Position numbers and translations under genes: made by a program
Shown here: in pieces, positions 34,745 through 42,901 of the stretch
Numbering within the stretch: the first letter of the stretch is position 1
Layout: every line of letters begins with the position of its first letter
Notes under the pieces: model-generated
Database searches by the model: none
What the model was told of the DNA's origin: nothing
The model's input: only the letters and a program-made list of their open reading frames with translations
DNA from: a virus
Direction: 5' to 3' (one strand)
IMG/VR virus record: IMGVR_UViG_3300009431_000002
Location: 124,001 to 188,000 of that record
DNA: 64,000 bases

Positions 34745-35200
34745 ATGAGCGAGGTCGGAGCTCAGCTCATGGAGGCGGCGCACCGCGCCATCGAGAAGTT
34801 CGAGGAGGCGGACCGCCTGTACACGGATACCCTGGCGGAGCTGGAGGAGGAGGACCCCGAGGGGTTCCAGGAGCTCTACCGCTGCCTCGAGGAGCGCAAC
34901 ACCGCGGTCACGGTCGCCCGCGCGGCCGTCCGCAAGGCCAAGACCAAGGTCGGCAAGTTCCGCGTCGTCGTCAACCGCGGCGTCGAGTTCGACGTTGACG
35001 CCTTCATCGAGATGGCCAAGAAGCTGGGCATCTACGAGGAGCTGGTCGACGCCGGCGCCGTCAAGACCACCATCAACCAGACCACGCTCAAGAAGAACGT
35101 CACGGAGGACCAGCTGCAGCGCCTCAAGGAGGGCTGCGGCAAGGTCATCGAGAAGAGCGTCTCCGTGTACGGACCCAAGGAGCTGGGGACGCTGAAGTGA
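34745..35200 (+). CDS. hypothetical helical protein, 151 residues
   Basis: ATG 34745 follows GGAGG two bases after the UDG stop. Residues 1-75 are strongly helical and charged (coiled-coil-like), followed by a short beta part (GKFRVVVNRGVEFDVD) and another helix. No family is recognised. Its stop overlaps the next start (GTGA). Confidence 0.7.
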   Translation: MSEVGAQLMEAAHRAIEKFEEADRLYTDTLAELEEEDPEGFQELYRCLEERNTAVTVARAAVRKAKTKVGKFRVVVNRGVEFDVDAFIEMAKKLGIYEELVDAGAVKTTINQTTLKKNVTEDQLQRLKEGCGKVIEKSVSVYGPKELGTLK

Positions 35201-35595
35201 CGGGCAGCCACATCGTCCGGCGCCGGCTGGAGTTCTCGATGGAGCGCTACGCAGTGCTCCACTCAGACGCCGCGCCGGTGCGGGACGTGTGGGAGGGCCC
35301 CGAACTTCCGTTCCCGGAGGAGATCCTGGACATGATCGACAACCTCGTGACGACCGAGAACCCCGGGCGGATGACGCTCGGGTCCAACCTGGACTTCAAG
35401 GAGTTCGGCTCCGGCTTCGGCGCCCACGTCTCCCTGTCCTTCGACATCGACCAGACCACCGAGGCCGCCGAGACGGCGCGCGAGCGGGTCGGCGAGTTCC
35501 TCGTCGGGCTCGTCGCCGAGCAGACCGTGGAGGCCCAGCACATGTGGGAGGACCTGAAGTCCGGAGCCCAGGCAACGCTGAAGGCCAGCACGTAG
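35197..35595 (+). CDS. hypothetical protein, 132 residues
   Basis: GTG start overlaps the previous stop. Beta-rich centre (SGFGAHVSLSFDID) is followed by a long helix (ARERVGEFLVGLVAEQTVEA). Acidic overall. No family is recognised; it is encoded just before the DnaB-type helicase. Confidence 0.65.
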   Translation: MTGSHIVRRRLEFSMERYAVLHSDAAPVRDVWEGPELPFPEEILDMIDNLVTTENPGRMTLGSNLDFKEFGSGFGAHVSLSFDIDQTTEAAETARERVGEFLVGLVAEQTVEAQHMWEDLKSGAQATLKAST

Positions 35596-35619
35596 CGGTG
35601 ACTGCACCGCGGAGGCGCC

Positions 35620-36978
35620 ATGGCGCACCCTGAGATCATCCTGCTCACGCAGATCATCGAGGACGGCAACTACCAAATCCTCAAGGACAACGACGTCGAC
35701 GTCACCTACTTCACTACGCAGGAGGGGCGCGCCGTCTACCGACTGCTGACCAAGCGGTTCCACAACCGCACGACCTACGGCACCGTCCCCTCCATGGACC
35801 TCGTCCGACACACGGTCCAGGGGTTCCGGCCGGTCTCGACCGGCGACGACGTCGACATGCTGGTCGAGGACCTGCTGGCGTCGAAGCTGCGCAACGATCT
35901 GCTGGGGTTGAGCGAGGAGATCACGGACCTGGTCGACCGGGACCAGTCCGAGAAGGCGGTTCGCGCCGTCATCGACGCGTCGACACAACTGGGGAAATCC
36001 AGGGGCGCCTCCCGCGACATCAACCTCGCCAGCGCCATCGAACTGGTCGAGGAGCGCTACGACCTCGTCTCCGATGGACAGGGGATGCTGGGCATCCCGT
36101 TCCCCTGGCAGCCACTGAACGAGGCGACGCTGGGCATGCAGCCCGGCCAGCTGTTCATCATCTACGGCCGGCCCGGCATGATGAAGACGTGGACCGCCAT
36201 CCTCGTCGCGTGCCACGCCTACCTCAGCGCCAACGCACGAGTGCTCTTCTACACCCGGGAGATGACCGAGGTGGAGATCCTCATGCGGATGGCCGCCGTC
36301 ATCGCACGCGTGGACTACAGCCGGTTCCGCAAGGGCCGGTTGCAGCCCGCCGTCCGCGACGAGGTGTTCGAGATCCTCTACGGCCTCCGAGAGGAAGAGG
36401 AGATCATCGCCGAGCGCGACGGCGCCCGCCGCAAGGCCATCGAGATCACGACCGCCGCCGACCTCAAGGACGGCCACACCGTCCGCGGCCTGCGCGAGAA
36501 GGCGTTGGAGTACGACGCCGACATCGTGGTCGCCGACGGCATCTACCGGATGGGCGACGCCCGAACCGGCAAGCACTCCATGGAGTGGACCAACCTGACC
36601 CACGTCAGCCAGGACCTCAAGGAGGGCGCCAAGCGCCTGCGCATCCCCATCGTGGGGGTCACCCAGGCCAACCGCGGCAACGACCTCGCCTTCTCCGACT
36701 CGTTCCTGCAGGAGGCCGACCTCGCGCTGCGATGCGTCCTCAAGGAGAACGAGCTCGTCTACATCAACCGCAAGCTGCGTGAGGACCAGCTGCCTGCGTT
36801 CTCCATCAACGCCTTCCCGGCCACCAACTTCACCCTGAAGGGCCAGCTGAGCGTGGATGACGCGATGGCCCTCCGAACCGCCGACGACCAGGCGGCCCAC
36901 CGCCACGCGCCCAAGGACGGCAAGGACGGCGGCCGCAAGCCCGCAGGGCGCCGGCTCCCGGGAGCGATCCGTCGATGA
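35620..36978 (+). CDS. DnaB-type replicative DNA helicase
   Basis: The 452-residue protein has a DnaB N-terminal helical domain (to ~130) and a RecA-type motor. The P-loop reads GRPGMMKT (183-190), with Met in place of the Gly before the lysine. YTREMTEVEI (~211-220) corresponds to the DnaB E-x-E motif, Walker B is IVVAD (302-306), and GVTQANRG (~345) resembles the H4 sensor loop. The hexamer would unwind DNA at the fork together with the adjacent primase. GGAGGCGCC precedes the ATG. The C-terminus is basic and His/Arg-rich. Confidence 0.9.
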   Translation: MAHPEIILLTQIIEDGNYQILKDNDVDVTYFTTQEGRAVYRLLTKRFHNRTTYGTVPSMDLVRHTVQGFRPVSTGDDVDMLVEDLLASKLRNDLLGLSEEITDLVDRDQSEKAVRAVIDASTQLGKSRGASRDINLASAIELVEERYDLVSDGQGMLGIPFPWQPLNEATLGMQPGQLFIIYGRPGMMKTWTAILVACHAYLSANARVLFYTREMTEVEILMRMAAVIARVDYSRFRKGRLQPAVRDEVFEILYGLREEEEIIAERDGARRKAIEITTAADLKDGHTVRGLREKALEYDADIVVADGIYRMGDARTGKHSMEWTNLTHVSQDLKEGAKRLRIPIVGVTQANRGNDLAFSDSFLQEADLALRCVLKENELVYINRKLREDQLPAFSINAFPATNFTLKGQLSVDDAMALRTADDQAAHRHAPKDGKDGGRKPAGRRLPGAIRR

Positions 36979-38042
36979 CCGTGCGCGGGATGGAGGACAC
37001 TGTCCACGACGCCCTGCAGCGGTACGTGGGTGGACGCATCAAGCCGTCCGGGAACAACCTCCTGGTCAACTGCCCCTTCCATCCCTGGTCTCCGGGCCAG
37101 CACAAGTTCACCCTGTCCGTCAGCGTGGTCCACGGCCAGTGGGTCTGCTTCTCCTGCGGCGAGAGCGGGGGCTTCCCGCGCCTGCTGAAGAAGCTCGAGG
37201 TCCCGGCCAGTGTCCGCGACGACATCCTCGACCCCGTCAAGTACCTCATGCAGCGGCCCACCAAGCCGTCGCTGCCGACCCACCGCGACCCGTTCGCGGC
37301 GGAGCACTCGCTCCCGGAGGCCGTGCTCGGCGTCTACGAGTTCTGCCCCGTCTCGCTGGTCGACGAGGGGTTCGACGAGGTGCTGCTGCAGGACTTCGAC
37401 GTCGGGTACGACTTCTCCCAGGACCGCGTCACGTGGCCTGTGCGGGACCTGTACGGCACGCTCACCGGCATCATGGGCCGCGGCGTGGACGGCACCTACC
37501 CGAAGTACAAGGGCTACAAGCGGGAGGACTACGACGACGAGACGCAGAGCCTCATCCGAGGCTACGAGTTCCGGCGGTCGCTGTTCCTGTGGAACATGGA
37601 CCGCGTGCACGCCAGCCTGTACCCGCGGCGCCACCCGGGCGTCGTCGTCCTCTGCGAGGGGTTCAAGGCTGCGCTGTGGTGCATCCAGCATGGCTTCCAG
37701 CACGCTGTCGCCATCATGGGTGCGCGCATCAGCTTCACCCAGGCCGAGATGCTCCGGCGCCTCGGTGCCGACATCATCATCTTCCTCGACGAGGACGACG
37801 CGGGGGTCAAGGGATCCATCGCCGCGTACGACATGCTCCGGCGGTCCTGCAGGGTGGAGTTCGCCATGTACCCCGAGGAGGCCCACCAGCCGGACGACCT
37901 GGATCCCGACGAACTGCACGACGTACTGAACAACCCGGTCACCCTGAAAGCGTGGCTGGACATCGCCTTCCACAACGAGATGTGGGAGGAGTGGAGGAAC
38001 CGACGATATGAGTTTTCGCAGAAGCGCAGGCGGCGAGCGTAG
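36975..38042 (+). CDS. DnaG-type DNA primase
   Basis: The 355-residue protein has an N-terminal CHC2-type zinc finger (C33, H36, C58, C61), then a TOPRIM catalytic domain with VVLCEGFKAAL (Glu ~229) and LDEDDAG (~271-277). It lacks a clear helicase-binding C-terminal domain, so it is shorter than bacterial DnaG (~600). It makes RNA primers on the lagging strand. ATG overlaps the helicase stop. Confidence 0.9.
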   Translation: MTVRGMEDTVHDALQRYVGGRIKPSGNNLLVNCPFHPWSPGQHKFTLSVSVVHGQWVCFSCGESGGFPRLLKKLEVPASVRDDILDPVKYLMQRPTKPSLPTHRDPFAAEHSLPEAVLGVYEFCPVSLVDEGFDEVLLQDFDVGYDFSQDRVTWPVRDLYGTLTGIMGRGVDGTYPKYKGYKREDYDDETQSLIRGYEFRRSLFLWNMDRVHASLYPRRHPGVVVLCEGFKAALWCIQHGFQHAVAIMGARISFTQAEMLRRLGADIIIFLDEDDAGVKGSIAAYDMLRRSCRVEFAMYPEEAHQPDDLDPDELHDVLNNPVTLKAWLDIAFHNEMWEEWRNRRYEFSQKRRRRA

Positions 38043-39183
38043 CCGCCGAGGCCGTGGCAGCCGCGGAACCTGGCGGAACCGCTGGCGGCCGCCGCAGGCC
38101 GAGGTCGGGACGCCCGCCGTCCTGATCCCCGGCGAGTACCCCGACCCCCGACCGGACAAGCAGGAGCACGGGCGCGCGCCCGTCCGCCAGTACTTCCTCC
38201 GCTCGGAGCACCGCAAGGTGCTGCAGAAGGGGAAGTCGATCATGACCGGCACCTGCTCCGCCGGCTGGGACCCCAACGACGCGTGCGACTGCGTGTGGTG
38301 CTACGAGAAGGAGAACGGGGACAGCACCATCGACAACGGCAAGGACCCGCGCCTCGTCTTCTCGATGAACCTCGTCCACCTCGTCTGGTTCCACCTGGTG
38401 CCGGACGTCGACCGCAAGACCAAGCGCCCCCGCATCAACGAGAAGACCGGCAAGCCCTACATGGTCAAGACCGAGTGCCAGGGCCGCGGCTGCCCCCACT
38501 GCAAGAACGACGAGGAGCTGACGTTCGGCGCCAAGAAGTACATGGACGTCGGCCTGGGCCACCTGGGCAACCTCCGCGACTTCGACGCCACCGTCGGCCG
38601 CCTGTGCCTCCGCTGCCGCGAGGGCACCATCAGCACGGCCTCTTTCGAGTGCCCCGAGTGCGGCGAGGTCATCGTCGACTGCCTGTCGCACCAGTACACC
38701 GACCGCGAGCTGGACCAGTTCGCCACCGAGCAGCTGACCTGCCCCAACCCGCAGTGCCGGACCACCGGCATGGCGGTCGAGACCATCGAGTGCTCGCACT
38801 GCAAGGACCCGCTCCGGACCACCCTGTTCGACGTGGTCTTCTGGATGTGCCGCAAGGGCGAGGGCACCGACTCCAAGATCTCGCTGGCCCACGACGACCC
38901 CCGGCACCCCGGCTGGTGCTTCCTCGACGAGTTCGACATCCCCTGTGACCCGCCGGCCCCGCTCATCACCGGGTGGGAGGACGACGAGACCGGCCTCGGC
39001 CTCAAGCCCGTCTGGGACGAGGACGTCCGCAAGCTGACCCGCCCGTTCGACTTCGCCGAGATGATGGACGTGGGCAAGCCCCTGTCCCTCGACGGCCAGG
39101 CCAAGCGCCTGCAGGTCCAGAACCCCTTCGCCCAGACCCGGGGCGCCCGGAGCTACGGCGACGGCCCCGGCTTCAACAGGTAG
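38008..39183 (+). CDS. zinc-rich protein, probable single-stranded DNA-binding protein
   Basis: The 391-residue protein holds many CxxC pairs in order (CDCVWC, CPHC, CLRC, CPEC, CPNPQC, CSHC), suggesting three or more zinc ribbons. A conserved-looking N-terminal segment (PAVLIPGEYPDPRP) precedes them. The N-terminus is Arg-rich. Located between primase and polymerase, the slot where phages often encode their ssDNA-binding protein, it is a good candidate for that role, but no OB fold is obvious. It overlaps primase by 35 bases with GGAGG ahead of its ATG. Confidence 0.65.
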   Translation: MSFRRSAGGERSRRGRGSRGTWRNRWRPPQAEVGTPAVLIPGEYPDPRPDKQEHGRAPVRQYFLRSEHRKVLQKGKSIMTGTCSAGWDPNDACDCVWCYEKENGDSTIDNGKDPRLVFSMNLVHLVWFHLVPDVDRKTKRPRINEKTGKPYMVKTECQGRGCPHCKNDEELTFGAKKYMDVGLGHLGNLRDFDATVGRLCLRCREGTISTASFECPECGEVIVDCLSHQYTDRELDQFATEQLTCPNPQCRTTGMAVETIECSHCKDPLRTTLFDVVFWMCRKGEGTDSKISLAHDDPRHPGWCFLDEFDIPCDPPAPLITGWEDDETGLGLKPVWDEDVRKLTRPFDFAEMMDVGKPLSLDGQAKRLQVQNPFAQTRGARSYGDGPGFNR

Positions 39184-39192
39184 CCACTACGG

Positions 39193-39220
39193 GCCCGCCC
39201 CCGCACGCGCGGGGGCGGGC
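39193..39220 (+). terminator. very strong GC hairpin before the polymerase gene
   Basis: A perfect 12-bp stem (GCCCGCCCCCGC, loop ACGC, and its complement) fills the short gap between the zinc-rich gene and the polymerase ATG at 39232. No T tract follows, so it may be an mRNA-stabilising or processing structure, or may limit read-through into the polymerase gene. Confidence 0.5.
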
Positions 39221-39231
39221 GTGGAGCCTCA

Positions 39232-41205
39232 ATGCGGTTGAACGTCACGCTCCCCGAACCCGAGTGGGTGGGCACCGAAGAAGAGGCCCGTCGTGTCCTC
39301 GCCTACGCCATGAAGCAGAAGCACATGGCCGTGGACACGGAGACCACAGGCCTCAACATCGTCCGGGACTACATCGTCTACTGGTCGATGAGCGAGGGCA
39401 CGCACCGCTGGTGCATCCCGGCCGAGCTCCTGGACGTGTTCCGCCCGTTCTTCGAGGCCGAGCACATCACCAAGATCTTCACCAACGCCAAGTACGACGT
39501 CCACATGCTGGCCAACGCCGGCATCGAGTGCCGTGGGCCCTGGTGGTGCACCCTGGTGATGGACTGGCTGATCGACGTGAACCGACGACACGGGCTGAAG
39601 GAGTGCGTGCAGCGGGAGGGCATCCTCCCGCGCGGCGCCATGCCCAGCTTCGCCGAGGTCTTCCTCACCGACCCGGAGACGGGCAAGCGCATCAAACGCA
39701 AGAAGACAGACTCCCTCGAGGACATCCACCGACGGATGATGAAGGACGACCCCGAGAAGGCCATCGACTACGCCTCGCAGGACGCCTGGGCCACCTGGGT
39801 CCTGGCCTGGATCCTCCAGAAGGACCTCGAGGAGATGGAGTTCGGTGACGACTGGTCCGGGTGGGACTACTACCTGGACATGGAGCTGCCCTACACGCCG
39901 GTCCTGTGGAGGATGGAGCGCGAGGGCATCACCGTCGACGTCGGCCACCTCCTGTCGTTCGGCGACGAGCTGATCGGCCAGCTGGACAAGCTGGAGCGGT
40001 CGTTCGCCAAAGAGGCGGGGCACGTCGTCAACCTCCGCAGCCACAAGCAGCTGCGCGAGCTGTTCTACTTCTTCGACGAGGACACGGAGACCTGGGAGGA
40101 CCCCTGGGGCAAGCCGTGCAAGTACTGGACCGACGGCGGGGCAAAGGGCCTCCGCATGCCCTCCACCGCGAAGCTCGTGCTGGAGAAGTGGGCGGACAAG
40201 GGCCTACCGCTGGCCCAGAACCTGATCGACCACCGCAGCCTGGCCAAGCTCCACGACACCTACATCCAGGGTGTCCCGGCCAGGCTCGACGGCCACATGC
40301 GGGTCCACACGACCTTCAACCAGCACATCACCGCGACTGGACGGCTGTCCAGCGAGGACCCCAACCTGCAGAACATCCCGGTGCGCACGGCCAACGGCCG
40401 CCGCATCCGCGAAGCGTTCGTCGCCGCCGAGGGCAAGCGCCTGCTGGTCTACGACTACAGCCAGCTGGAGATGCGCATCCTCGCCCACTACTCCGGCGAC
40501 CGGGGGATGATCGACGCCATCAACGGCGGACTCGACATCCACAACGACTCGACCGCCCGCATCTACGGCATCCCCTACGACGTGGTGGCCGCGGCCAAGA
40601 AGGCCGAGGACCCGACATCAGAGCAGGTGGAGATCGTCGAGAAGCGAGGCCTGGCCAAGAACGCCGGCTTCCTCATCGTCTACGGCGGCGGCGCCGGGCG
40701 CCTGGCGGTCACCGCAGGCGTCCCGTTCAAGGTGGCCAAGGGCGTCATCGCCGGCTTCCTGGACGCGCGGCCCGGCATCGCCGACTACGCGCAGGGCATG
40801 AAGGACTTCGCGCACGACCACCACCACGTCCGGACCATCACCGGCCGCTACCGGCACCTGCCCTACATCGACAGCCGCGAGGACCACGGTGCCAGCGAGC
40901 GCGCCGCGGTCAACACACCGATCCAGGGCAGCGCCGGGGACATCGTGAAGAAGGCGATGCTCAAGATGTTCGCCATCGAGGACCCGCGCTATCGTGAGAC
41001 TGCGGAGCGGCTGGAGGAGCTGGGCTGCAAGCTGCTGCTGCAGGTCCACGACGAGCTGGTCATGGAGATCCCGGACGACGACGAGATCGAGGCCGAGGTC
41101 GAGGCCATCGCCCACGAGCAGATGGAGAAGCCGTTCGCCGAGGACCTGGTCGTCCCGCTGCCCATCGACGGTGGCGGTGGATACAACTGGCTGGAGGCCA
41201 AATGA
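39232..41205 (+). CDS. polA: family A DNA polymerase with 3'-5' exonuclease
   Basis: The 657-residue enzyme has a DEDD exonuclease (DTETTGL at 35-41, Asp in TNAKYDVHML) and the polymerase motifs: A DYSQLEMRILAH (~408), B RGLAKNAGFLIVYGGG (~472-487) and C LLQVHDELVME (~603-611). There is no N-terminal 5'-nuclease domain. The residue equivalent to E. coli Phe762 is Phe, which in known enzymes means discrimination against dideoxynucleotides. It is the replicative polymerase. The ATG lies 12 bases after the hairpin. Confidence 0.95.
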   Translation: MRLNVTLPEPEWVGTEEEARRVLAYAMKQKHMAVDTETTGLNIVRDYIVYWSMSEGTHRWCIPAELLDVFRPFFEAEHITKIFTNAKYDVHMLANAGIECRGPWWCTLVMDWLIDVNRRHGLKECVQREGILPRGAMPSFAEVFLTDPETGKRIKRKKTDSLEDIHRRMMKDDPEKAIDYASQDAWATWVLAWILQKDLEEMEFGDDWSGWDYYLDMELPYTPVLWRMEREGITVDVGHLLSFGDELIGQLDKLERSFAKEAGHVVNLRSHKQLRELFYFFDEDTETWEDPWGKPCKYWTDGGAKGLRMPSTAKLVLEKWADKGLPLAQNLIDHRSLAKLHDTYIQGVPARLDGHMRVHTTFNQHITATGRLSSEDPNLQNIPVRTANGRRIREAFVAAEGKRLLVYDYSQLEMRILAHYSGDRGMIDAINGGLDIHNDSTARIYGIPYDVVAAAKKAEDPTSEQVEIVEKRGLAKNAGFLIVYGGGAGRLAVTAGVPFKVAKGVIAGFLDARPGIADYAQGMKDFAHDHHHVRTITGRYRHLPYIDSREDHGASERAAVNTPIQGSAGDIVKKAMLKMFAIEDPRYRETAERLEELGCKLLLQVHDELVMEIPDDDEIEAEVEAIAHEQMEKPFAEDLVVPLPIDGGGGYNWLEAK

Positions 41206-41498
41206 GAGTCACGTGCAGCGAGTGCGGCACCGAGTTCACGGCGAAGCTCGCCCCCTGTCCGGACGGCAGGGAGAACTGCGCTGTCGCCCACTACAACAAG
41301 GAGAGTTGGGACTGCCCCAACTGCGACCACAACATGGGCCGGGAGGTGGCCACGGCCATCAAGGAGGGCCGGGTCACCGAGGAGCCCGGCATCGGCATCG
41401 GCAACATCGCCGCGGTGCGGAAGCTCGAGATCTACCGGGGAGACAACCGTGCACCGGACGGCATGACCTTCCCGAAGGTCGAGGACTACGAGCCGTGA
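41202..41498 (+). CDS. zinc-ribbon protein, 98 residues
   Basis: ATG overlaps the polymerase stop. CSEC, a lone CPDGRENC pair and CPNC give a likely two-knuckle zinc fold in the first 45 residues; the remainder is mixed and ends in an acidic tail. Function unknown; coupling suggests co-expression with the polymerase. Confidence 0.7.
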   Translation: MRVTCSECGTEFTAKLAPCPDGRENCAVAHYNKESWDCPNCDHNMGREVATAIKEGRVTEEPGIGIGNIAAVRKLEIYRGDNRAPDGMTFPKVEDYEP

Positions 41499-42031
41499 CA
41501 GGCCATCCCAAGCTACGGCCTGGGTTCCTGCGGTTGATGGAGCGCTTCCTCATGCACCCGCGCGACCCGTCGAAGCCATCCCCAGCCGACATCATCCACG
41601 CGAACCCCGAGGAGCTGGCGCGGGAGCTGATCCGCCTCCAGCACACCGACGCGATGTACGCGACACTGTGTCGTTTGCAGCGTGACCACCCGCAGATCAC
41701 GGACCAGCACATCCTGTGTGCCGCGCTGCTCTCGCGGGAGGAGATCCTCGAGCTGCTGCACGCTGAGGTCCGCGACCGGCCACCCGAGCCCATCGTGGTG
41801 GGGGACGTCCCCTTCTTCCCGATCAGCTCCGAGCGCGTCCCGAAAACGGAGGAGGCACTGCTGGAGGGCATGGCCGACCTCAAGCCGGCGCTCAACAAGA
41901 TCATCGCCACCGCCAGCGGCTCGAGGCCAATCCCCGATGGCGAGGTCACCTGGGAGCGTCTCGGCGAAGGACTCCGCGACTGGTTCAGTAGGCACGCCAC
42001 GCCCGTGGAGCGAGACGATGACGAAGAGTGA
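41495..42031 (+). CDS. hypothetical protein, 178 residues
   Basis: GTG start overlaps the previous stop. Helical and acidic toward the C-terminus, with a Pro-rich middle (RDRPPEPIVVGDVPFFPI). No family is recognised. A 13-bp palindrome copy (41661-41673) lies inside it. Its end overlaps the HU-like gene by 14 bases. Confidence 0.65.
   Translation: MTGHPKLRPGFLRLMERFLMHPRDPSKPSPADIIHANPEELARELIRLQHTDAMYATLCRLQRDHPQITDQHILCAALLSREEILELLHAEVRDRPPEPIVVGDVPFFPISSERVPKTEEALLEGMADLKPALNKIIATASGSRPIPDGEVTWERLGEGLRDWFSRHATPVERDDDEE
41661..41673. repeat. palindromic repeat, copy 4
   Basis: CGACACTGTGTCG is the 13-base core, inside the coding sequence of the 178-residue protein. The flanking base on the left breaks the longer 15-base symmetry. 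Confidence 0.7.
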
Positions 42032-42299
42032 GCTGCTGGACCTCGTGCACCGCCGCGTTCGCCGGCGCGTGCGCCTCAACCCCCTGCTGACTCGCGCCGT
42101 CGTCGAGGCGTTCCTGGACGTCGTCGCCGAGACCATCAACTCCGGCGAGCCCGTGAAGCTCCGTGGCTTCGGCCGGTTCGACATCATCCTCGCGCCGAAG
42201 AAGGCGGTCTACGACTTCAAGAAGAAGGAGATGACCAGCATCCCGCCGAGGCACAAGGTCGTGTTCAAGCCCTCGTCGACGAGGTTCACCCTTGACTGA
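42018..42299 (+). CDS. HU/IHF-type DNA-bending protein
   Basis: The 93-residue protein has HU family features: TKSELLDLVHRRV at the start, the helical dimer core, VKLRGFGRFDIILAPKK with the conserved GxFGxF-like turn, and a C-terminal beta arm with HKVVFKPS. It would bend and compact DNA, affecting replication, recombination or packaging. It is one of three basic chromatin-like proteins in the window. Confidence 0.85.
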   Translation: MTKSELLDLVHRRVRRRVRLNPLLTRAVVEAFLDVVAETINSGEPVKLRGFGRFDIILAPKKAVYDFKKKEMTSIPPRHKVVFKPSSTRFTLD

Positions 42300-42765
42300 C
42301 CTGACCATCGAAGAGGCGGAGCTGGTGATGGTCGACTACGTCCTCAGCTGCTACACCGGCGCCTACGTCCCCAGGGCGGTGATGAACGCGCTGGCCCACG
42401 GCAACGTCACGCCGGCCGAGGCCCTGAAGAAGGCCGCCGGCGTCGGCGGGTACGCGGGCGACGGCATCTCCTTGGACTACAGCGCCAAGGGCATCTCGAT
42501 GACCAGCCCCATCAATCACTTCCTCACCTGGGCGCGAGCTGCGAAGATCGCCACACGGGGGCTCGACGTCTTCCGCCGGGTCTTCGAGGAGGATCGCGTC
42601 TGGGTCTTCGGCCTGGGCGAGAAGGCAACCCACCGCGCCCGCTCCGCGCGCGGACGCGACGACATCACCAACATGGCCAGCCGGATACCGAGCTGGGAAG
42701 GAGGACACCGTGAAGCCCGACCCCCGAGACGACGAGGGAATGGACAAGTACAGCGTCGTCGTTGA
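42292..42765 (+). CDS. hypothetical protein, 157 residues
   Basis: The best start is TTG 42292, overlapping the HU stop by eight bases. Residues 1-115 are helical with an EALKKAAGVGGYAG turn. The last ~45 residues are Arg-rich and overlap the zinc-ribbon gene. No family is recognised. Confidence 0.55.
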   Translation: MTDLTIEEAELVMVDYVLSCYTGAYVPRAVMNALAHGNVTPAEALKKAAGVGGYAGDGISLDYSAKGISMTSPINHFLTWARAAKIATRGLDVFRRVFEEDRVWVFGLGEKATHRARSARGRDDITNMASRIPSWEGGHREARPPRRRGNGQVQRRR

Positions 42766-42901
42766 CGACGAGATGGAGAAGCAAGCCCGGGAGGGCGGCG
42801 GCTGCCCCGTGTGCGGCGGCACCGTCGACTACTCCGGCAACGTGCCCGTGTGCCCCAAGTGCGGCACCGCTCCCTTCGAGAAGCGCCCGGAGGGGAAGTG
42901 A
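42710..42901 (+). CDS. 63-residue zinc-ribbon protein
   Basis: GTG start with GGAGG eight bases upstream. CPVCGG and CPKCG flank a short hairpin, a classic rubredoxin-like zinc ribbon, after an acidic N-terminus. Overlaps the preceding gene by 56 bases and the recombinase by four. Possibly a protein-interaction partner of neighbouring DNA enzymes. Confidence 0.7.
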   Translation: MKPDPRDDEGMDKYSVVVDDEMEKQAREGGGCPVCGGTVDYSGNVPVCPKCGTAPFEKRPEGK

